64,000 nucleotides of DNA, taken from the NCBI RefSeq assembly GCF_001658025.2, contig NZ_CP014007.2, forward strand, positions 4,526,001-4,590,000, in the 5' to 3' direction. The notes beneath the pieces were generated by a model, which did not search any database, was not told the origin of the DNA, and saw nothing but the letters and a program-made list of their open reading frames with translations. The translations under genes were made by a program, and so were the position numbers. The DNA comes from Kosakonia oryzae (GTDB taxonomy: Bacteria > Pseudomonadota > Gammaproteobacteria > Enterobacterales > Enterobacteriaceae). Each line of letters opens with the position of its first letter. The stretch's first letter is position 1. Positions 1-10,458 of the stretch are shown piece by piece.

Positions 1-920
1 AGCGGCTGGGGCTTTCCGAATCGGTGGTGATTTCCGGTGGCGCATTCGACTGCCATATGGGTGCCGTCGGCGCGGGCGCACAGCCCAACACGCTGGTGAA
101 AGTGATTGGCACCTCGACCTGCGACATCCTGATTGCCGATAAACAGAGCGTCGGTACTCGCGCGGTGAAAGGGATTTGCGGTCAGGTGGATGGCAGCGTC
201 GTGCCCGATTTTATCGGCCTTGAAGCCGGGCAATCCGCCTTTGGCGATATCTATGCCTGGTTTGGTCGCGTCCTCGGCTGGCCGCTGGAACAACTGGCGC
301 AGCAGCATCCGGAGCTGAAAGCACAAATCAAAGCGCAGCAGAAACAGTTGCTGCCCGCCCTGACTGATGCCTGGGTGAAAAACCCGTCGCTCGAGCATCT
401 GCCCGTGGTGCTTGACTGGTTTAACGGCCGCCGCACACCCAACGCCAACCAGCGTCTGAAAGGGGTGATCACCGATCTCAATCTGGCGACCGATGCGCCC
501 GCGCTGTTCGGTGGCCTGATCGCCGCGACCGCCTTTGGCGCGCGCGCCATTATGGAGTGCTTCACCGAGCAAGGTATCGCCGTGGATAACGTGATGGCGC
601 TCGGCGGTATTGCCCGCAAAAACCTCGGCGTGATGCAGGCCTGCTGCGACGTACTTAACCGCCCATTGCAGGTCGTGGCCTCTGAACAGTGCTGCGCACT
701 GGGTGCCGCGATTTTCGCCGCTGTAGCGGCAGAAGTGCATGCGGATATCCCGGCAGCACAGCGCTCGATGGCCAGCGCCATCGAGAAAACCCTACAGCCT
801 TCGGCGCAGGCGCCACAGTTTGAACGGCTCTACCGCCGCTACCAACAGTGGGCGAAAAGCGCCGAACAGCACTATCTCCCTTCCGCCGCGACAACCTCGC
901 AGGCCGCGTTAACTCATTAA
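1..920 (+). CDS. araB: L-ribulokinase, C-terminal part (5' end outside window)
   Basis: Ribulokinase phosphorylates L-ribulose to L-ribulose-5-phosphate, the second step of arabinose breakdown in the cytoplasm. The reading frame is open from the window edge (first full codon at base 3) and gives about 305 residues, against roughly 566 in E. coli AraB, so only the C-terminal part is present. It contains the glycine-rich FGGY-kinase segments [17 protein letters not shown] and [11 protein letters not shown], and the C-terminal motif [14 protein letters not shown]. An ATG at base 24 is internal and not the true start. The stop TAA (918-920) is followed after 10 bases by araA, whose Shine-Dalgarno AAGGA overlaps the araB stop, as in an araBAD operon. 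The operon promoter and araC are outside the window. Confidence 0.97.
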   Translation, partial: RLGLSESVVISGGAFDCHMGAVGAGAQPNTLVKVIGTSTCDILIADKQSVGTRAVKGICGQVDGSVVPDFIGLEAGQSAFGDIYAWFGRVLGWPLEQLAQQHPELKAQIKAQQKQLLPALTDAWVKNPSLEHLPVVLDWFNGRRTPNANQRLKGVITDLNLATDAPALFGGLIAATAFGARAIMECFTEQGIAVDNVMALGGIARKNLGVMQACCDVLNRPLQVVASEQCCALGAAIFAAVAAEVHADIPAAQRSMASAIEKTLQPSAQAPQFERLYRRYQQWAKSAEQHYLPSAATTSQAALTH

Positions 921-930
921 GGACAAGATC

Positions 931-2433
931 ATGACTATTTTCGACAATTATGAAGTATGGTTCGTTATTGGCAGCCAGCACCTGTACGGCCCGGAAGCCC
1001 TGAAACAGGTGACAAAGCATGCCGAGCAGGTGGTCAACGCCCTTAATGCAGAAGCGAAACTGCCCTGTAAGCTGGTGCTGAAGCCGCTGGGAACCTCGCC
1101 GGATGAGATCACCGCAATCTGCCGCGACGCCAACTACGATGACAAATGCGCCGGGATGGTGGTGTGGCTGCACACCTTCTCTCCGGCCAAAATGTGGATT
1201 AACGGCCTGACCATCCTCAATAAACCACTGCTGCAATTCCACACCCAGTTCAACGCGTCCCTGCCGTGGGACAGCATCGATATGGACTTTATGAACCTGA
1301 ACCAGACCGCGCACGGCGGCCGCGAGTTCGGCTTTATCGGCGCGCGCATGCGTCTGCAACACAGCGTGGTCACCGGCCACTGGCAGGATCGCCATGCCCA
1401 TGTACGCATTGGCGCGTGGATGCGTCAGGCGGTTTCCAAACAGGATACCCGCCATCTGAAAGTGGTGCGCTTTGGCGACAACATGCGTGAAGTGGCAGTG
1501 ACGGACGGCGATAAAGTCGCCGCACAGATCAAGTTTGGCTTCTCGGTGAATACCTGGGGCGTTGGCGATCTGGTGCAGGTAGTGAACGCGGTTAGCGATG
1601 GGGACGTCAACGCGCTGGTGGATGAGTACGAAAGCAGCTACCGCCTGACACCTGCGGCGCAGGTTCACGGCGACAAACGCCAGAACGTGCTGGATGCCGC
1701 GCGCATCGAACTGGGGTTGAAACGCTTCCTTGAGGAGGGCGGTTTCCATGCCTTTACTACCACCTTCGAAGATCTGCACGGCCTGAAACAACTGCCAGGT
1801 CTGGCGGTGCAGCGTCTGATGCAGCAAGGCTATGGCTTTGCCGGCGAAGGCGACTGGAAGACCGCCGCGCTGCTGCGCATCATGAAAGTGATGTCCGGTG
1901 GTTTAAGCGGCGGCACCTCCTTTATGGAGGATTACACCTACCACTTTGAGAAAGGCAATGACCTGGTGCTGGGTTCTCACATGCTGGAAGTGTGCCCGTC
2001 TATCGCCCTCGATGAGAAACCGACGCTGGATGTGCAGTACCTGGGTATTGGCGGTAAAGCCGATCCGGCACGTCTGATCTTCTCGACCAAAACAGGACCG
2101 GCGATCAATGCCAGCCTGATCGATCTGGGCGATCGCTTCCGCCTGCTGGTGAACTGCATCGATGCAGTCAAAACCCCGCACGATCTGCCGAAGCTGCCGG
2201 TGGCGAACGCGCTGTGGAAAGCGCAGCCGGATCTGCCAACCGCTTCCGAAGCCTGGATCCTTGCGGGCGGCGCACACCACACCGTCTTTAGCCACGCTCT
2301 GACGCTGGATGATATGCGCCAGTTCAGCGAGCTGCATGACATCGAACTGACGGTCATCGACAACGATACCCGCCTGCCGGCATTTAAAGATGCGCTGCGC
2401 TGGAACGAAGTCTATTACGGTTCAAAACGCTAA
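931..2433 (+). CDS. araA: L-arabinose isomerase
   Basis: Converts L-arabinose to L-ribulose, the first step of the pathway; a cytosolic Mn-dependent hexamer. The protein is 500 residues, the usual enterobacterial length. The metal/catalytic positions known from E. coli AraA are recognisable: Glu in AGEGDWKTA (about 306), Glu in [10 protein letters not shown] (about 333), His in [10 protein letters not shown] (about 350) and the His pair in [10 protein letters not shown] (about 449-450). The start is supported by AAGGA eight bases upstream. It is the second gene of araBAD; a 99-base spacer carrying palindromic REP-like sequence separates it from araD. Confidence 0.98.
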   Translation: MTIFDNYEVWFVIGSQHLYGPEALKQVTKHAEQVVNALNAEAKLPCKLVLKPLGTSPDEITAICRDANYDDKCAGMVVWLHTFSPAKMWINGLTILNKPLLQFHTQFNASLPWDSIDMDFMNLNQTAHGGREFGFIGARMRLQHSVVTGHWQDRHAHVRIGAWMRQAVSKQDTRHLKVVRFGDNMREVAVTDGDKVAAQIKFGFSVNTWGVGDLVQVVNAVSDGDVNALVDEYESSYRLTPAAQVHGDKRQNVLDAARIELGLKRFLEEGGFHAFTTTFEDLHGLKQLPGLAVQRLMQQGYGFAGEGDWKTAALLRIMKVMSGGLSGGTSFMEDYTYHFEKGNDLVLGSHMLEVCPSIALDEKPTLDVQYLGIGGKADPARLIFSTKTGPAINASLIDLGDRFRLLVNCIDAVKTPHDLPKLPVANALWKAQPDLPTASEAWILAGGAHHTVFSHALTLDDMRQFSELHDIELTVIDNDTRLPAFKDALRWNEVYYGSKR

Positions 2434-2447
2434 CGCCAGATATCCGC

Positions 2448-2497
2448 GCCCGGTGGCACTTCGGTTACCGGGCCTGCGGGTTTCCCTGGCCGGGTAA
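2448..2497. repeat. REP-like palindromic element between araA and araD
   Basis: The 99-base araA-araD spacer holds GC-rich inverted repeats. GCCCGGT (2448-2454) pairs perfectly with ACCGGGC (2467-2473). The overlapping arm TTACCGGGCC (2465-2474) pairs with GGCCGGGTAA (2488-2497) with one mismatch, so two alternative hairpins compete. The motif resembles the palindrome between lspA and fkpB in this window and intercistronic REP elements in general. In E. coli ara mRNA such elements affect 3'-end stability of the upstream message; that role here is inferred. Confidence 0.65.
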
Positions 2498-2532
2498 ACG
2501 CTAGTGCCATCCGGCAATAGCAGGAGAACGAA

Positions 2533-3228
2533 ATGCTCGAAGATCTTAAACGTCAGGTGCTGGAAGCCAACCTCGCGCTGCCGAAACACAATCTGGTGAC
2601 GCTGACCTGGGGTAATGTCAGCGCGGTTGATCGCGCGCGCGGCGTGCTGGTGATCAAACCGTCTGGCGTCGATTACAGCGTGATGACCGCTGACGATATG
2701 GTGGTCGTCAATATCACGACCGGAGAAGTGGTGGAAGGCAACAAAAAACCGTCGTCGGATACCCCAACGCACCGCCTGTTATACCAGGCTTTTCCTGGCA
2801 TTGGCGGCATCGTGCATACCCATTCCCGCCATGCCACCATCTGGGCGCAGGCCGGCCAGCCGATTCCGGCAACCGGCACCACGCACGCGGACTATTTTTA
2901 CGGCGAGATCCCCTGCACCCGTAAGATGACCGATGAGGAAATCAACGGGGAATACGAGTGGGAAACCGGCAATGTGATTGTCGAAACCTTTGAAAAGCAG
3001 GGTATTGATCCCGCCCAAATGCCCGGCGTACTGGTGCATTCTCACGGGCCTTTCGCCTGGGGGAAAAACGCCGATGACGCGGTGCATAACGCGATTGTGC
3101 TGGAAGAAGTGGCGTATATGGGCATCTTTTGTCGCCAGCTCGACCCGCGCCTGCCCGCCATGCAGCAAACGCTGCTGGATAAACACTACCTGCGCAAACA
3201 CGGCGCCAAAGCCTACTACGGCCAATAA
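2533..3228 (+). CDS. araD: L-ribulose-5-phosphate 4-epimerase
   Basis: Epimerises L-ribulose-5-phosphate to D-xylulose-5-phosphate, which enters the pentose phosphate pathway. The protein has 231 residues, the family norm, with a class II aldolase fold. The zinc ligands are visible as HTHSRH (His95 and His97) and [12 protein letters not shown] (His171), and the phosphate-binding Gly-Asn region as TWGNVSA (about 26-32). The start has a strong AGGAGA seven bases upstream. It is the last gene of araBAD; its stop codon overlaps the first bases of a LexA box and is followed by a terminator that shields polB. Confidence 0.97.
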   Translation: MLEDLKRQVLEANLALPKHNLVTLTWGNVSAVDRARGVLVIKPSGVDYSVMTADDMVVVNITTGEVVEGNKKPSSDTPTHRLLYQAFPGIGGIVHTHSRHATIWAQAGQPIPATGTTHADYFYGEIPCTRKMTDEEINGEYEWETGNVIVETFEKQGIDPAQMPGVLVHSHGPFAWGKNADDAVHNAIVLEEVAYMGIFCRQLDPRLPAMQQTLLDKHYLRKHGAKAYYGQ

Positions 3229-3246
3229 CTGTATAAAACCACAGCA
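3227..3246 (+). promoter_or_regulatory. LexA (SOS) box of polB
   Basis: The sequence aaCTGTataaaaccACAGca fits the LexA consensus CTG-N10-CAG exactly (CTG 3229-3231, CAG 3242-3244). It begins within the araD stop codon and lies just upstream of the predicted polB -10 (3265-3270), covering the -35 area. polB is a known SOS gene in E. coli with a LexA box in the same place. Confidence 0.88.
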
Positions 3247-3255
3247 TAACTGCAT

Positions 3256-3290
3256 AAACCAGGCTATAATCTCGCCTGGTTTTATTTTAT
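3256..3290 (+). terminator. araBAD terminator whose loop carries the polB -10
   Basis: A perfect 9-bp stem, AAACCAGGC (3256-3264) and GCCTGGTTT (3274-3282), is followed by TATTTTAT, an intrinsic terminator for araBAD. Its 9-base loop contains TATAAT (3265-3270), a consensus -10 for polB. Terminator and promoter are therefore physically nested. Confidence 0.8.
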
Positions 3291-3301
3291 GAGAGAACGC
3301 T

Positions 3302-5659
3302 GTGGCGCAGGCGCGAGAAGGCTTTTTATTAACCCGGCACTGGCGGGATACTCCTGGCGGAACCGAGGTGGAATTCTGGCTGGCGACGGATAACGGCCCG
3401 CTGCGCATCGTGCTGCCGCCACAGGAGTCAGTGGCCTTTATCCCCGCCGCGCAGGTGGAAATGGCCCGCCGCCTGTTAAGCAATGAAAAACAGTGGCGGC
3501 TCACGCCGCTCGAACTGCGCGATTTCCACCGCCAGCCTGTGTTCGGCCTCTATTGCCGCGCTCATCGCCAACTGATGCGCCTGGAAAAGCTGCTGCGCGA
3601 AGGCGGCGTAACGCTCTACGAAGCCGATGTTCGTCCGCCGGAGCGCTTTCTGATGGAGCGCTTTATCACCGCGCCAGTATGGGTAGATGGCGAACCGCAG
3701 GGCGACGCGCTGATCAATGCGCGCCTCAAACCTAATCCCCACTATCGCCCGCCGCTGAAATGGGTGTCGCTGGATATCGAAACCAGCCGCCACGGCGAGC
3801 TTTACTGCATCGGGCTGGAAGGCTGCGGACAGCGTACGGTTTATATGCTGGGGCCGGAAAACGGCAGCGCGCAGGGGCTGGATTTCGATCTGGTATATGT
3901 TTCCAGCCGCCCGCAACTGCTGGAAAAACTCAACGCCTGGTTCGCCGCGCACGATCCGGATGTCATCATCGGCTGGAACGTGGTGCAATTCGATCTGCGC
4001 GTATTGCAAAAAAGCGCCGAGCGTTACCGCGTGCCGCTTATCCTTGGACGGCACGGCAGCGAGCTGGAGTGGCGCGAGCACGGTTTTAAAAATGGCGTCT
4101 TCTTCGCGCAGGCCACCGGTCGGTTGATTATCGACGGCATCGAAGCGCTGAAGTCCGCGTTCTGGAATTTCTCCTCTTTTTCGCTGGAAGCGGTATCACA
4201 GGAGCTGCTCGGCGAAGGCAAAGCCATCGACAATCCGTGGGATCGCATGGACGAGATCGACCGCCGGTTTGCCGAAAATAAACCGGCGCTCGCCACCTAT
4301 AACCTGAAGGATTGCGAGCTGGTAACGCGCATCTTCCATAAAACGGAGATTATGCCGTTTCTGCTGGAGCGGGCCACGGTCAACGGATTACCGGTAGACC
4401 GACATGGCGGTTCGGTCGCTGCTTTCAGCCATCTCTATTTTCCGCGCATGCACCGCGCAGGTTTCGTGGCGCCGAATCTCGGTGATGTGCCGCCGCAGGC
4501 AAGCCCTGGCGGCTACGTAATGGATTCCCGTCCGGGGCTTTACGATTCGGTGCTGGTGCTGGATTACAAAAGTCTGTATCCCTCGATTATCCGTACCTTT
4601 CTCATCGATCCGGTTGGTCTGGTGGAAGGCATGGCGCAGCCGGAGCCCGCATACAGCACCGAAGGCTTTCTTGGCGCGTGGTTTTCCCGCGAAAAACACT
4701 GTCTGCCGGAAATTGTCGGCCAAATCTGGCACGGGCGCGATGATGCCAAACGACAGGGTAATAAACCGCTGTCGCAGGCATTAAAGATCATTATGAACGC
4801 CTTTTACGGCGTGCTCGGCACCAGCGCGTGCCGCTTTTTCGATCCCCGCCTGGCGTCATCGATCACCATGCGCGGCCATCAGATCATGCGCCAGACCAAA
4901 GCGCTGATTGAAGAACAGGGCTTTGATGTTATTTACGGCGATACCGATTCGACCTTCGTCTGGCTGAAGAAGGCGCACAGCGAAGAAGAAGCGGCGCGCA
5001 TCGGTAAATCACTGGTGGAACACGTCAACGCCTGGTGGGCGGCGCATTTGCAAAATGAGAGGCTGGAGAGTGCGCTGGAGCTGGAGTTTGAAACCCACTT
5101 TTGCCGTTTTCTGATGCCGACCATTCGCGGCACCGATCAGGGCAGTAAAAAACGCTACGCCGGGCTGATTCAGGAAGGCGACAACCAGCGCATGGTGTTT
5201 AAGGGGCTGGAAACGGTGCGCACCGACTGGACACCGCTGGCGCAGCAGTTTCAGCAAACGCTCTATCTGCGTGTATTTCGTAACGAACCGTATCAGGATT
5301 ACGTCCGGGAGACGATCGCCAGCCTGATGGCGGGTGAACTGGATGAGCAACTGGTCTACCGTAAGCGTCTGCGCCGAGCGCTGGGCGAATATGAACGCAA
5401 TGTGCCGCCGCATGTACGCGCGGCCCGGCTGGCCGATGAAGAGAACTTCAAACGCGGCCGCCCGGCGCAATATCAGAATCGCGGCACCATTAAATACGTC
5501 TGGACCACCAGCGGCCCTGAGCCGGTGGATTATCAGCGCTCGCCGCTCGATTACGATCACTATCTCAGTAAACAGTTACAGCCGGTCGCCGACGGAATTC
5601 TCCCTTTCATTGACGACGATTTTGCTACACTTCTTACGGGGCAACTGGGGCTGTTTTGA
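3302..5659 (+). CDS. polB: DNA polymerase II
   Basis: Family B DNA polymerase with 3'-5' proofreading, used in replication restart and translesion synthesis during SOS. It is 785 residues (E. coli 783). Visible motifs: Exo I SLDIETS (about 155-161), Exo [11 protein letters not shown], Exo III-like YNLKDCEL, polymerase motif [15 protein letters not shown], motif [13 protein letters not shown], motif [10 protein letters not shown] with both catalytic Asp, and KKRYAG. The start is GTG at 3302, as in E. coli (protein begins MAQA), with a weak GAGAGAA ribosome site. Expression is expected to be controlled by LexA through the box at 3227-3246. A 160-base spacer follows before rapA. Confidence 0.97.
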   Translation: MAQAREGFLLTRHWRDTPGGTEVEFWLATDNGPLRIVLPPQESVAFIPAAQVEMARRLLSNEKQWRLTPLELRDFHRQPVFGLYCRAHRQLMRLEKLLREGGVTLYEADVRPPERFLMERFITAPVWVDGEPQGDALINARLKPNPHYRPPLKWVSLDIETSRHGELYCIGLEGCGQRTVYMLGPENGSAQGLDFDLVYVSSRPQLLEKLNAWFAAHDPDVIIGWNVVQFDLRVLQKSAERYRVPLILGRHGSELEWREHGFKNGVFFAQATGRLIIDGIEALKSAFWNFSSFSLEAVSQELLGEGKAIDNPWDRMDEIDRRFAENKPALATYNLKDCELVTRIFHKTEIMPFLLERATVNGLPVDRHGGSVAAFSHLYFPRMHRAGFVAPNLGDVPPQASPGGYVMDSRPGLYDSVLVLDYKSLYPSIIRTFLIDPVGLVEGMAQPEPAYSTEGFLGAWFSREKHCLPEIVGQIWHGRDDAKRQGNKPLSQALKIIMNAFYGVLGTSACRFFDPRLASSITMRGHQIMRQTKALIEEQGFDVIYGDTDSTFVWLKKAHSEEEAARIGKSLVEHVNAWWAAHLQNERLESALELEFETHFCRFLMPTIRGTDQGSKKRYAGLIQEGDNQRMVFKGLETVRTDWTPLAQQFQQTLYLRVFRNEPYQDYVRETIASLMAGELDEQLVYRKRLRRALGEYERNVPPHVRAARLADEENFKRGRPAQYQNRGTIKYVWTTSGPEPVDYQRSPLDYDHYLSKQLQPVADGILPFIDDDFATLLTGQLGLF

Positions 5660-5819
5660 TGGCGCATTTGCATTAAAGCTGCGCTTTTCAGGCTATACGA
5701 ATGTGACATCATCCAGTACCATAGCGCCCTTCCTTTTTCTGGTCCCAATTTTGTTCGCCCCCGCCTCCCATCAGGCGGCGACGAACTATTGCCTGCAATT
5801 TGAGATATAGAGTTCATTT

Positions 5820-8726
5820 ATGCCCTTTACACTTGGTCAACGCTGGATTAGCGACACGGAAAGCGAACTCGGACTTGGTACAGTCGTTGCCATCGATGCA
5901 CGCACGGTTACACTCCTTTTCCCCGCCACCGGAGAAAATCGCCTGTATGCCCGTAGCGATTCCCCGGTTACCCGCGTCATGTTCAACCCCGGTGATACAG
6001 TTACCAGCCATGAAGGCTGGCAGTTAACGATTGAAGACGTAAAAGAAGAAAACGGACTGCTTGCCTACACCGGAACGCGTCTGGATACCCAGGAAAAAGA
6101 CGTCATCCTGCGCGAAGTGCTGCTCGACAGCAAACTGGTATTCAGCAAACCACAGGATCGCCTGTTTGCCGGGCAGATCGACCGCATGGACCGTTTTGCG
6201 CTGCGTTTTCGCGCCCGTAACTATCAAAGCGCGCAATACCGTATGCCGTGGAGCGGCCTGCGTGGCCAGCGCACGAATCTGATCCCTCATCAATTGCACA
6301 TCGCTCACGATGTGGGTCGCCGCTATGCGCCGCGCGTGCTGCTGGCGGATGAAGTCGGCCTCGGAAAAACCATTGAAGCCGGGATGATCCTGCATCAACA
6401 ACTGCTCTCTGGCGCAGCGGAACGTGTGCTGATTGTGGTGCCGGAAACCCTGCAACACCAGTGGCTGGTGGAGATGCTGCGTCGCTTCAATCTGCGCTTC
6501 GCCCTGTTCGACGATGAACGCTATGCCGAAGCGCAACACGATGCAGACAACCCGTTTGAGACCGAACAACTGGTGATCTGCTCCCTCGATTTTGTCCGCC
6601 GCAACAAGCAGCGCCTTGAGCATCTTTGCGATGCCGAGTGGGATCTGCTGGTGGTGGACGAAGCGCATCACCTGGTGTGGAGCGAAAACGAAGCCAGCCG
6701 CGAATATCTCGCCATCGAGCAACTGGCCGAGCGCGTACCGGGCATTTTGCTGCTGACCGCCACGCCGGAACAACTGGGCATGGAGAGCCACTTTGCCCGT
6801 CTGCGCCTGCTTGATCCAAACCGTTTCCATGACTTCGCCCAGTTTGTCGAAGAGCAGAAAAACTATCGTCCGGTCGCTGATGCAGTGGCGCTACTGCTGG
6901 CAGGTGAACGGCTTAGCAATGACGATCTGAATACGCTGAGCGATCTGGTGGGCGAACAGGATATCGAACCGCTGCTGCAAACCGCCAACAGCGACCGCGA
7001 CGGTGCGGCTGATGCGCGCCAGGAGCTGATCACCATGTTGATGGACAGACACGGCACCAGCCGCGTGCTGTTCCGTAACACCCGCAACGGCGTGAAAGGC
7101 TTCCCGAAACGCGAACTGCATACGGTTAAATTGCCGCTGCCGACCCAGTATCAAACCGCCATTAAAGTTTCCGGCATTATGGGCGCACGCAAGAGTCAGG
7201 AAGAACGCGCCCGCGACATGCTCTATCCGGAACAGATTTATCAGGAATTCGAAGGCGATAGCGGCACCTGGTGGAACTTCGACCCTCGCGTAGAGTGGTT
7301 GATGGGCTACCTGACCAGCCACCGTTCCCAGAAAGTGCTGGTGATCTGCGCCAAAGCGGCGACCGCGCTGCAACTGGAGCAGGTTCTGCGTGAACGCGAA
7401 GGCATTCGCGCGGCCGTGTTCCATGAAGGCATGTCGATTATCGAACGCGACCGTGCAGCCGCGTGGTTTGGCGAAGAAGACAGCGGCGCGCAGGTACTGC
7501 TGTGCTCAGAGATCGGCTCTGAAGGCCGTAACTTCCAATTCGCCAGCCAGCTGGTGATGTTCGATCTGCCGTTTAATCCGGATCTGCTGGAGCAGCGTAT
7601 CGGTCGTCTGGATCGTATCGGCCAGGCGCATGATATTCAGATCCATGTGCCGTATCTGGAGAAAACCGCGCAGTCCGTACTGGTTCGCTGGTATCACGAA
7701 GGGCTGGATGCCTTTGAACATACCTGTCCGACCGGCCGCACGATTTACGACAGCGTCCACGGCGAGCTGATTAACTATCTGGCCGCACCGGAAAACACCG
7801 ACGGGTTTGAAGAGCTGATCAAATCCTGCCGCGAGCAGCATGACGCGCTGAAAGCGCAGCTCGAACAAGGGCGTGACCGTTTACTGGAGATCCACTCTAA
7901 CGGTGGCGAAAAAGCGCAAGCCCTGGCTGAAAGCATTGCAGAGCAGGATGATGACACTGCGCTTATCACCTTCGCCATGAACCTGTTTGATATCGTGGGG
8001 ATTAACCAGGACGATCGCGGCGAAAATATGATCGTTCTGACGCCGTCCGATCATATGCTGGTGCCGGATTTCCCGGGCCTGCCGGAAGATGGCTGCACGA
8101 TTACTTTTGATCGCGATGTCGCGCTCTCCCGTGAGGATGCGCAGTTCATCACCTGGGAACATCCGCTGATCCGCAACGGCCTGGATCTGATCCTCTCCGG
8201 CGACACCGGCAGCAGCACCATTTCGCTGCTGAAAAACAAAGCGCTGCCGGTTGGTACGCTGTTGCTGGAGCTGATCTACGTTGTGGAAGCACAGGCGCCG
8301 AAACAGTTGCAGCTCAACCGCTTCCTGCCGCCGACGCCGATCCGCCTTCTGGTGGATAAAAACGGCACCAACCTGGCTGGACAGGTGGAGTTTGAGAGTT
8401 TCAACCGTCAGCTCAGCGCCGTGAACCGCCATACCGGCAGTAAGCTGGTGAATGCGGTGCATCAGGATGTACACAACATTCTGCAAAAAGGTGAAATGCA
8501 GGTTGAGAGCGCAGCGCGCACGCTGATTGATGCCGCTCGCAGCGAAGCGGACGAGAAACTCTCTGCTGAACTGTCGCGTCTGGAAGCGCTGCGTGCGGTG
8601 AACCCTAACATTCGTGACGATGAACTGGCCGCTATTGAAAGTAATCGCCAGCAAGTGCTGGAAAGCCTGGATCAGGCGAGCTGGCGGCTGGACGCGCTGC
8701 GACTGATCGTTGTGACGCATCAATAA
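5820..8726 (+). CDS. rapA: RNA polymerase-associated ATPase RapA (HepA)
   Basis: Swi2/Snf2-type ATPase that binds core RNA polymerase and helps recycle it after termination. It has 968 residues, identical in length to E. coli RapA. The N-terminal Tudor-like domain covers about 1-107. The ATPase follows, with Walker A DEVGLGKT (177-184), DEAH (280-283), TATPEQLG, and motif [13 protein letters not shown] (about 597-607). A C-terminal RapA-specific region ends RLIVVTHQ. It sits 11 bases upstream of rluA, so the two are probably co-transcribed. No convincing sigma-70 promoter was found in the 160-base upstream spacer, though one is expected there. Confidence 0.97.
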   Translation: MPFTLGQRWISDTESELGLGTVVAIDARTVTLLFPATGENRLYARSDSPVTRVMFNPGDTVTSHEGWQLTIEDVKEENGLLAYTGTRLDTQEKDVILREVLLDSKLVFSKPQDRLFAGQIDRMDRFALRFRARNYQSAQYRMPWSGLRGQRTNLIPHQLHIAHDVGRRYAPRVLLADEVGLGKTIEAGMILHQQLLSGAAERVLIVVPETLQHQWLVEMLRRFNLRFALFDDERYAEAQHDADNPFETEQLVICSLDFVRRNKQRLEHLCDAEWDLLVVDEAHHLVWSENEASREYLAIEQLAERVPGILLLTATPEQLGMESHFARLRLLDPNRFHDFAQFVEEQKNYRPVADAVALLLAGERLSNDDLNTLSDLVGEQDIEPLLQTANSDRDGAADARQELITMLMDRHGTSRVLFRNTRNGVKGFPKRELHTVKLPLPTQYQTAIKVSGIMGARKSQEERARDMLYPEQIYQEFEGDSGTWWNFDPRVEWLMGYLTSHRSQKVLVICAKAATALQLEQVLREREGIRAAVFHEGMSIIERDRAAAWFGEEDSGAQVLLCSEIGSEGRNFQFASQLVMFDLPFNPDLLEQRIGRLDRIGQAHDIQIHVPYLEKTAQSVLVRWYHEGLDAFEHTCPTGRTIYDSVHGELINYLAAPENTDGFEELIKSCREQHDALKAQLEQGRDRLLEIHSNGGEKAQALAESIAEQDDDTALITFAMNLFDIVGINQDDRGENMIVLTPSDHMLVPDFPGLPEDGCTITFDRDVALSREDAQFITWEHPLIRNGLDLILSGDTGSSTISLLKNKALPVGTLLLELIYVVEAQAPKQLQLNRFLPPTPIRLLVDKNGTNLAGQVEFESFNRQLSAVNRHTGSKLVNAVHQDVHNILQKGEMQVESAARTLIDAARSEADEKLSAELSRLEALRAVNPNIRDDELAAIESNRQQVLESLDQASWRLDALRLIVVTHQ

Positions 8727-8737
8727 CGGAGCTGTTT

Positions 8738-9397
8738 ATGGTGATGGAGCCCTACAATCCGCCGCAGGATCCCTGGCTGGTTATTCTCTATCAGGATGAG
8801 CACATTATGGTCGTCAACAAGCCCAGCGGCTTGTTGTCGGTACCGGGTCGTCTTGATGAGCACAAAGACAGTGTGATGACGCGTATTCAGCGCGACTTTC
8901 CGCAGGCTGAATCCGTGCATCGCCTGGATATGGCCACCAGCGGCGTGATTGTGGTGGCGCTTACCAAAAATGCCGAACGTGAGCTCAAGCGCCAGTTCCG
9001 CGAGCGCGAGCCGAAAAAGCAGTATCTGGCGCGCATCTGGGGCCACCCGGAGAAAGCGGAAGGGCTGGTGGATTTACCGCTGATTTGCGACTGGCCGAAT
9101 CGCCCGAAGCAGAAAGTGTGTTACGAAACCGGCAAAGCGGCGCAGACCGAGTATGAAGTGTTATCGCTGGATGATGATGGTAACGCCCGCGTGCGGCTGA
9201 AGCCGATTACGGGTCGCTCGCATCAACTGCGTGTGCATATGCTGGCTATTGGCCATCCGATTCTCGGCGACCGCTTTTATGCGCCGCCGCAAGCGCTGGC
9301 GCTGGCGCCACGTTTACTGCTGCATGCCGAAACACTGACGATTACCCATCCGCAATTCGGCAATAGCATGACGTTCAAAGCACCGGTAGATTTTTAA
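8738..9397 (+). CDS. rluA: 23S rRNA/tRNA pseudouridine synthase RluA
   Basis: Dual-specificity enzyme that makes pseudouridine at 23S rRNA position 746 and tRNA position 32. The 219 residues match E. coli RluA. The catalytic Asp64 sits in the signature HRLDMATSG (61-69), and the C-terminal pseudouridine synthase motif GRSHQLRVHM is present. The start ATG is preceded by CGGAG. It lies 11 bases after rapA and converges on djlA; the shared palindrome at 9395-9431 is the likely terminator of both. Confidence 0.97.
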   Translation: MVMEPYNPPQDPWLVILYQDEHIMVVNKPSGLLSVPGRLDEHKDSVMTRIQRDFPQAESVHRLDMATSGVIVVALTKNAERELKRQFREREPKKQYLARIWGHPEKAEGLVDLPLICDWPNRPKQKVCYETGKAAQTEYEVLSLDDDGNARVRLKPITGRSHQLRVHMLAIGHPILGDRFYAPPQALALAPRLLLHAETLTITHPQFGNSMTFKAPVDF

Positions 9398-9431
9398 TAC
9401 TCTCCCCCGACCGCGCGCCGGGGGAGTATTA
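9395..9431. terminator. Bidirectional terminator between rluA and djlA
   Basis: A near-perfect inverted repeat, TAATACTC(TC)CCCC against GGGGGAGTATTA around a GC-rich loop, fills the 37-base gap between the convergent genes and touches both stop codons. Confidence 0.7.
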
Positions 9432-9434
9432 CGC

Positions 9435-10262
9435 TTAGCGAAAACCCTTCTGCTCGCGAATCAGCTCGTAAGCTTTCTGAATTTCCTGCGCTTTTTGTTT
9501 CGCCATCTCCATCATCTCCGGCGGCAAACCTTTTGCCACCAGTTTGTCCGGATGGTGTTCGCCCATCAATTTACGGTAAGCGCGCTTGATGGTTGTCGCA
9601 TCGTCTGTCGGTTTCACGCCCAGCACATTACAGGCATCTTCCAGCGTCGGACCACGCTGCGCCTGCTGCCAGCCGCCGCCGTTACCGCCTGCCTGTTGCT
9701 GATAATGGTAACCGCCGCCAAACTGCGCGCCGCCCTGCATCATGCGCAGGAATTGATCGAATTGCAGGCGCGAGATGCCCAGCTCCTCAGCAATCACATA
9801 CAACACTTCGCGTTCGCTGGGGTGCAGGGAGCCATCGGCAAAGGCGGCCTGGATTTGAATTTCCAGAAACATCCGAATCAAATCGAAGCGGCCAAAACAG
9901 ACGCTGCGGAACTGACGCATTTTGTCGCGAAGCGGGTAATTATCCGCTTTACCGTCGCGAAACGCGCGTTGTGCCGCCATACGCGATTCGCCATGCAGAT
10001 TCATGCGATCCATAAAAAGGCTGGCGACCTGGATGTCAGCTTCGGTGACGCGGCCTTTCGATTTGGTCAGATGCCCCATCACCTCAAAGGTGGTGGCGAA
10101 GAAGAGCGACTGACGTTCACGCTGGTTAGCAAACCAGGCCATTTTACGGCTGCGCGCCTTATCAAACATATGACCGATAATCAGCCCCAGAACCGCGCCC
10201 CAAAAGCCGCCGCCCATGAAAAGAGCGATGACCACACCAACCACTTTTCCCCAATACTGCAT
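9435..10262 (-). CDS. djlA: Co-chaperone DjlA, membrane-anchored J protein
   Basis: Inner-membrane DnaJ-like protein that stimulates DnaK; in E. coli it affects the Rcs capsule pathway. It has 275 residues (E. coli 271). One N-terminal membrane segment (about 6-29, with a glycine-rich [14 protein letters not shown] stretch) precedes a TerB-like central domain (about 50-190). A short Gly/Gln-rich linker (about 190-205) leads to a C-terminal J domain with the HPD motif in EHHPDKLV. It is divergent from lptD, with a 196-base shared upstream region. Confidence 0.96.
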   Translation of the reverse strand: MQYWGKVVGVVIALFMGGGFWGAVLGLIIGHMFDKARSRKMAWFANQRERQSLFFATTFEVMGHLTKSKGRVTEADIQVASLFMDRMNLHGESRMAAQRAFRDGKADNYPLRDKMRQFRSVCFGRFDLIRMFLEIQIQAAFADGSLHPSEREVLYVIAEELGISRLQFDQFLRMMQGGAQFGGGYHYQQQAGGNGGGWQQAQRGPTLEDACNVLGVKPTDDATTIKRAYRKLMGEHHPDKLVAKGLPPEMMEMAKQKAQEIQKAYELIREQKGFR

Positions 10263-10458
10263 ATACTCCCCAAATCGTCATGCCGTCGGCTAAAATTTGC
10301 TTTATCATACCCGTCATTCTATGCCATGCACAGGCGCAGTCTTCTCTCCCTGGCTCGAACGCGGGCAGGATTAAAACTAGCGTTGCAAAGGCGAGTAAGT
10401 TAGTCTCAGACCGTTTGCCAGCGTAAAGCCACAGATGACGGAACAACAAATACAACGT

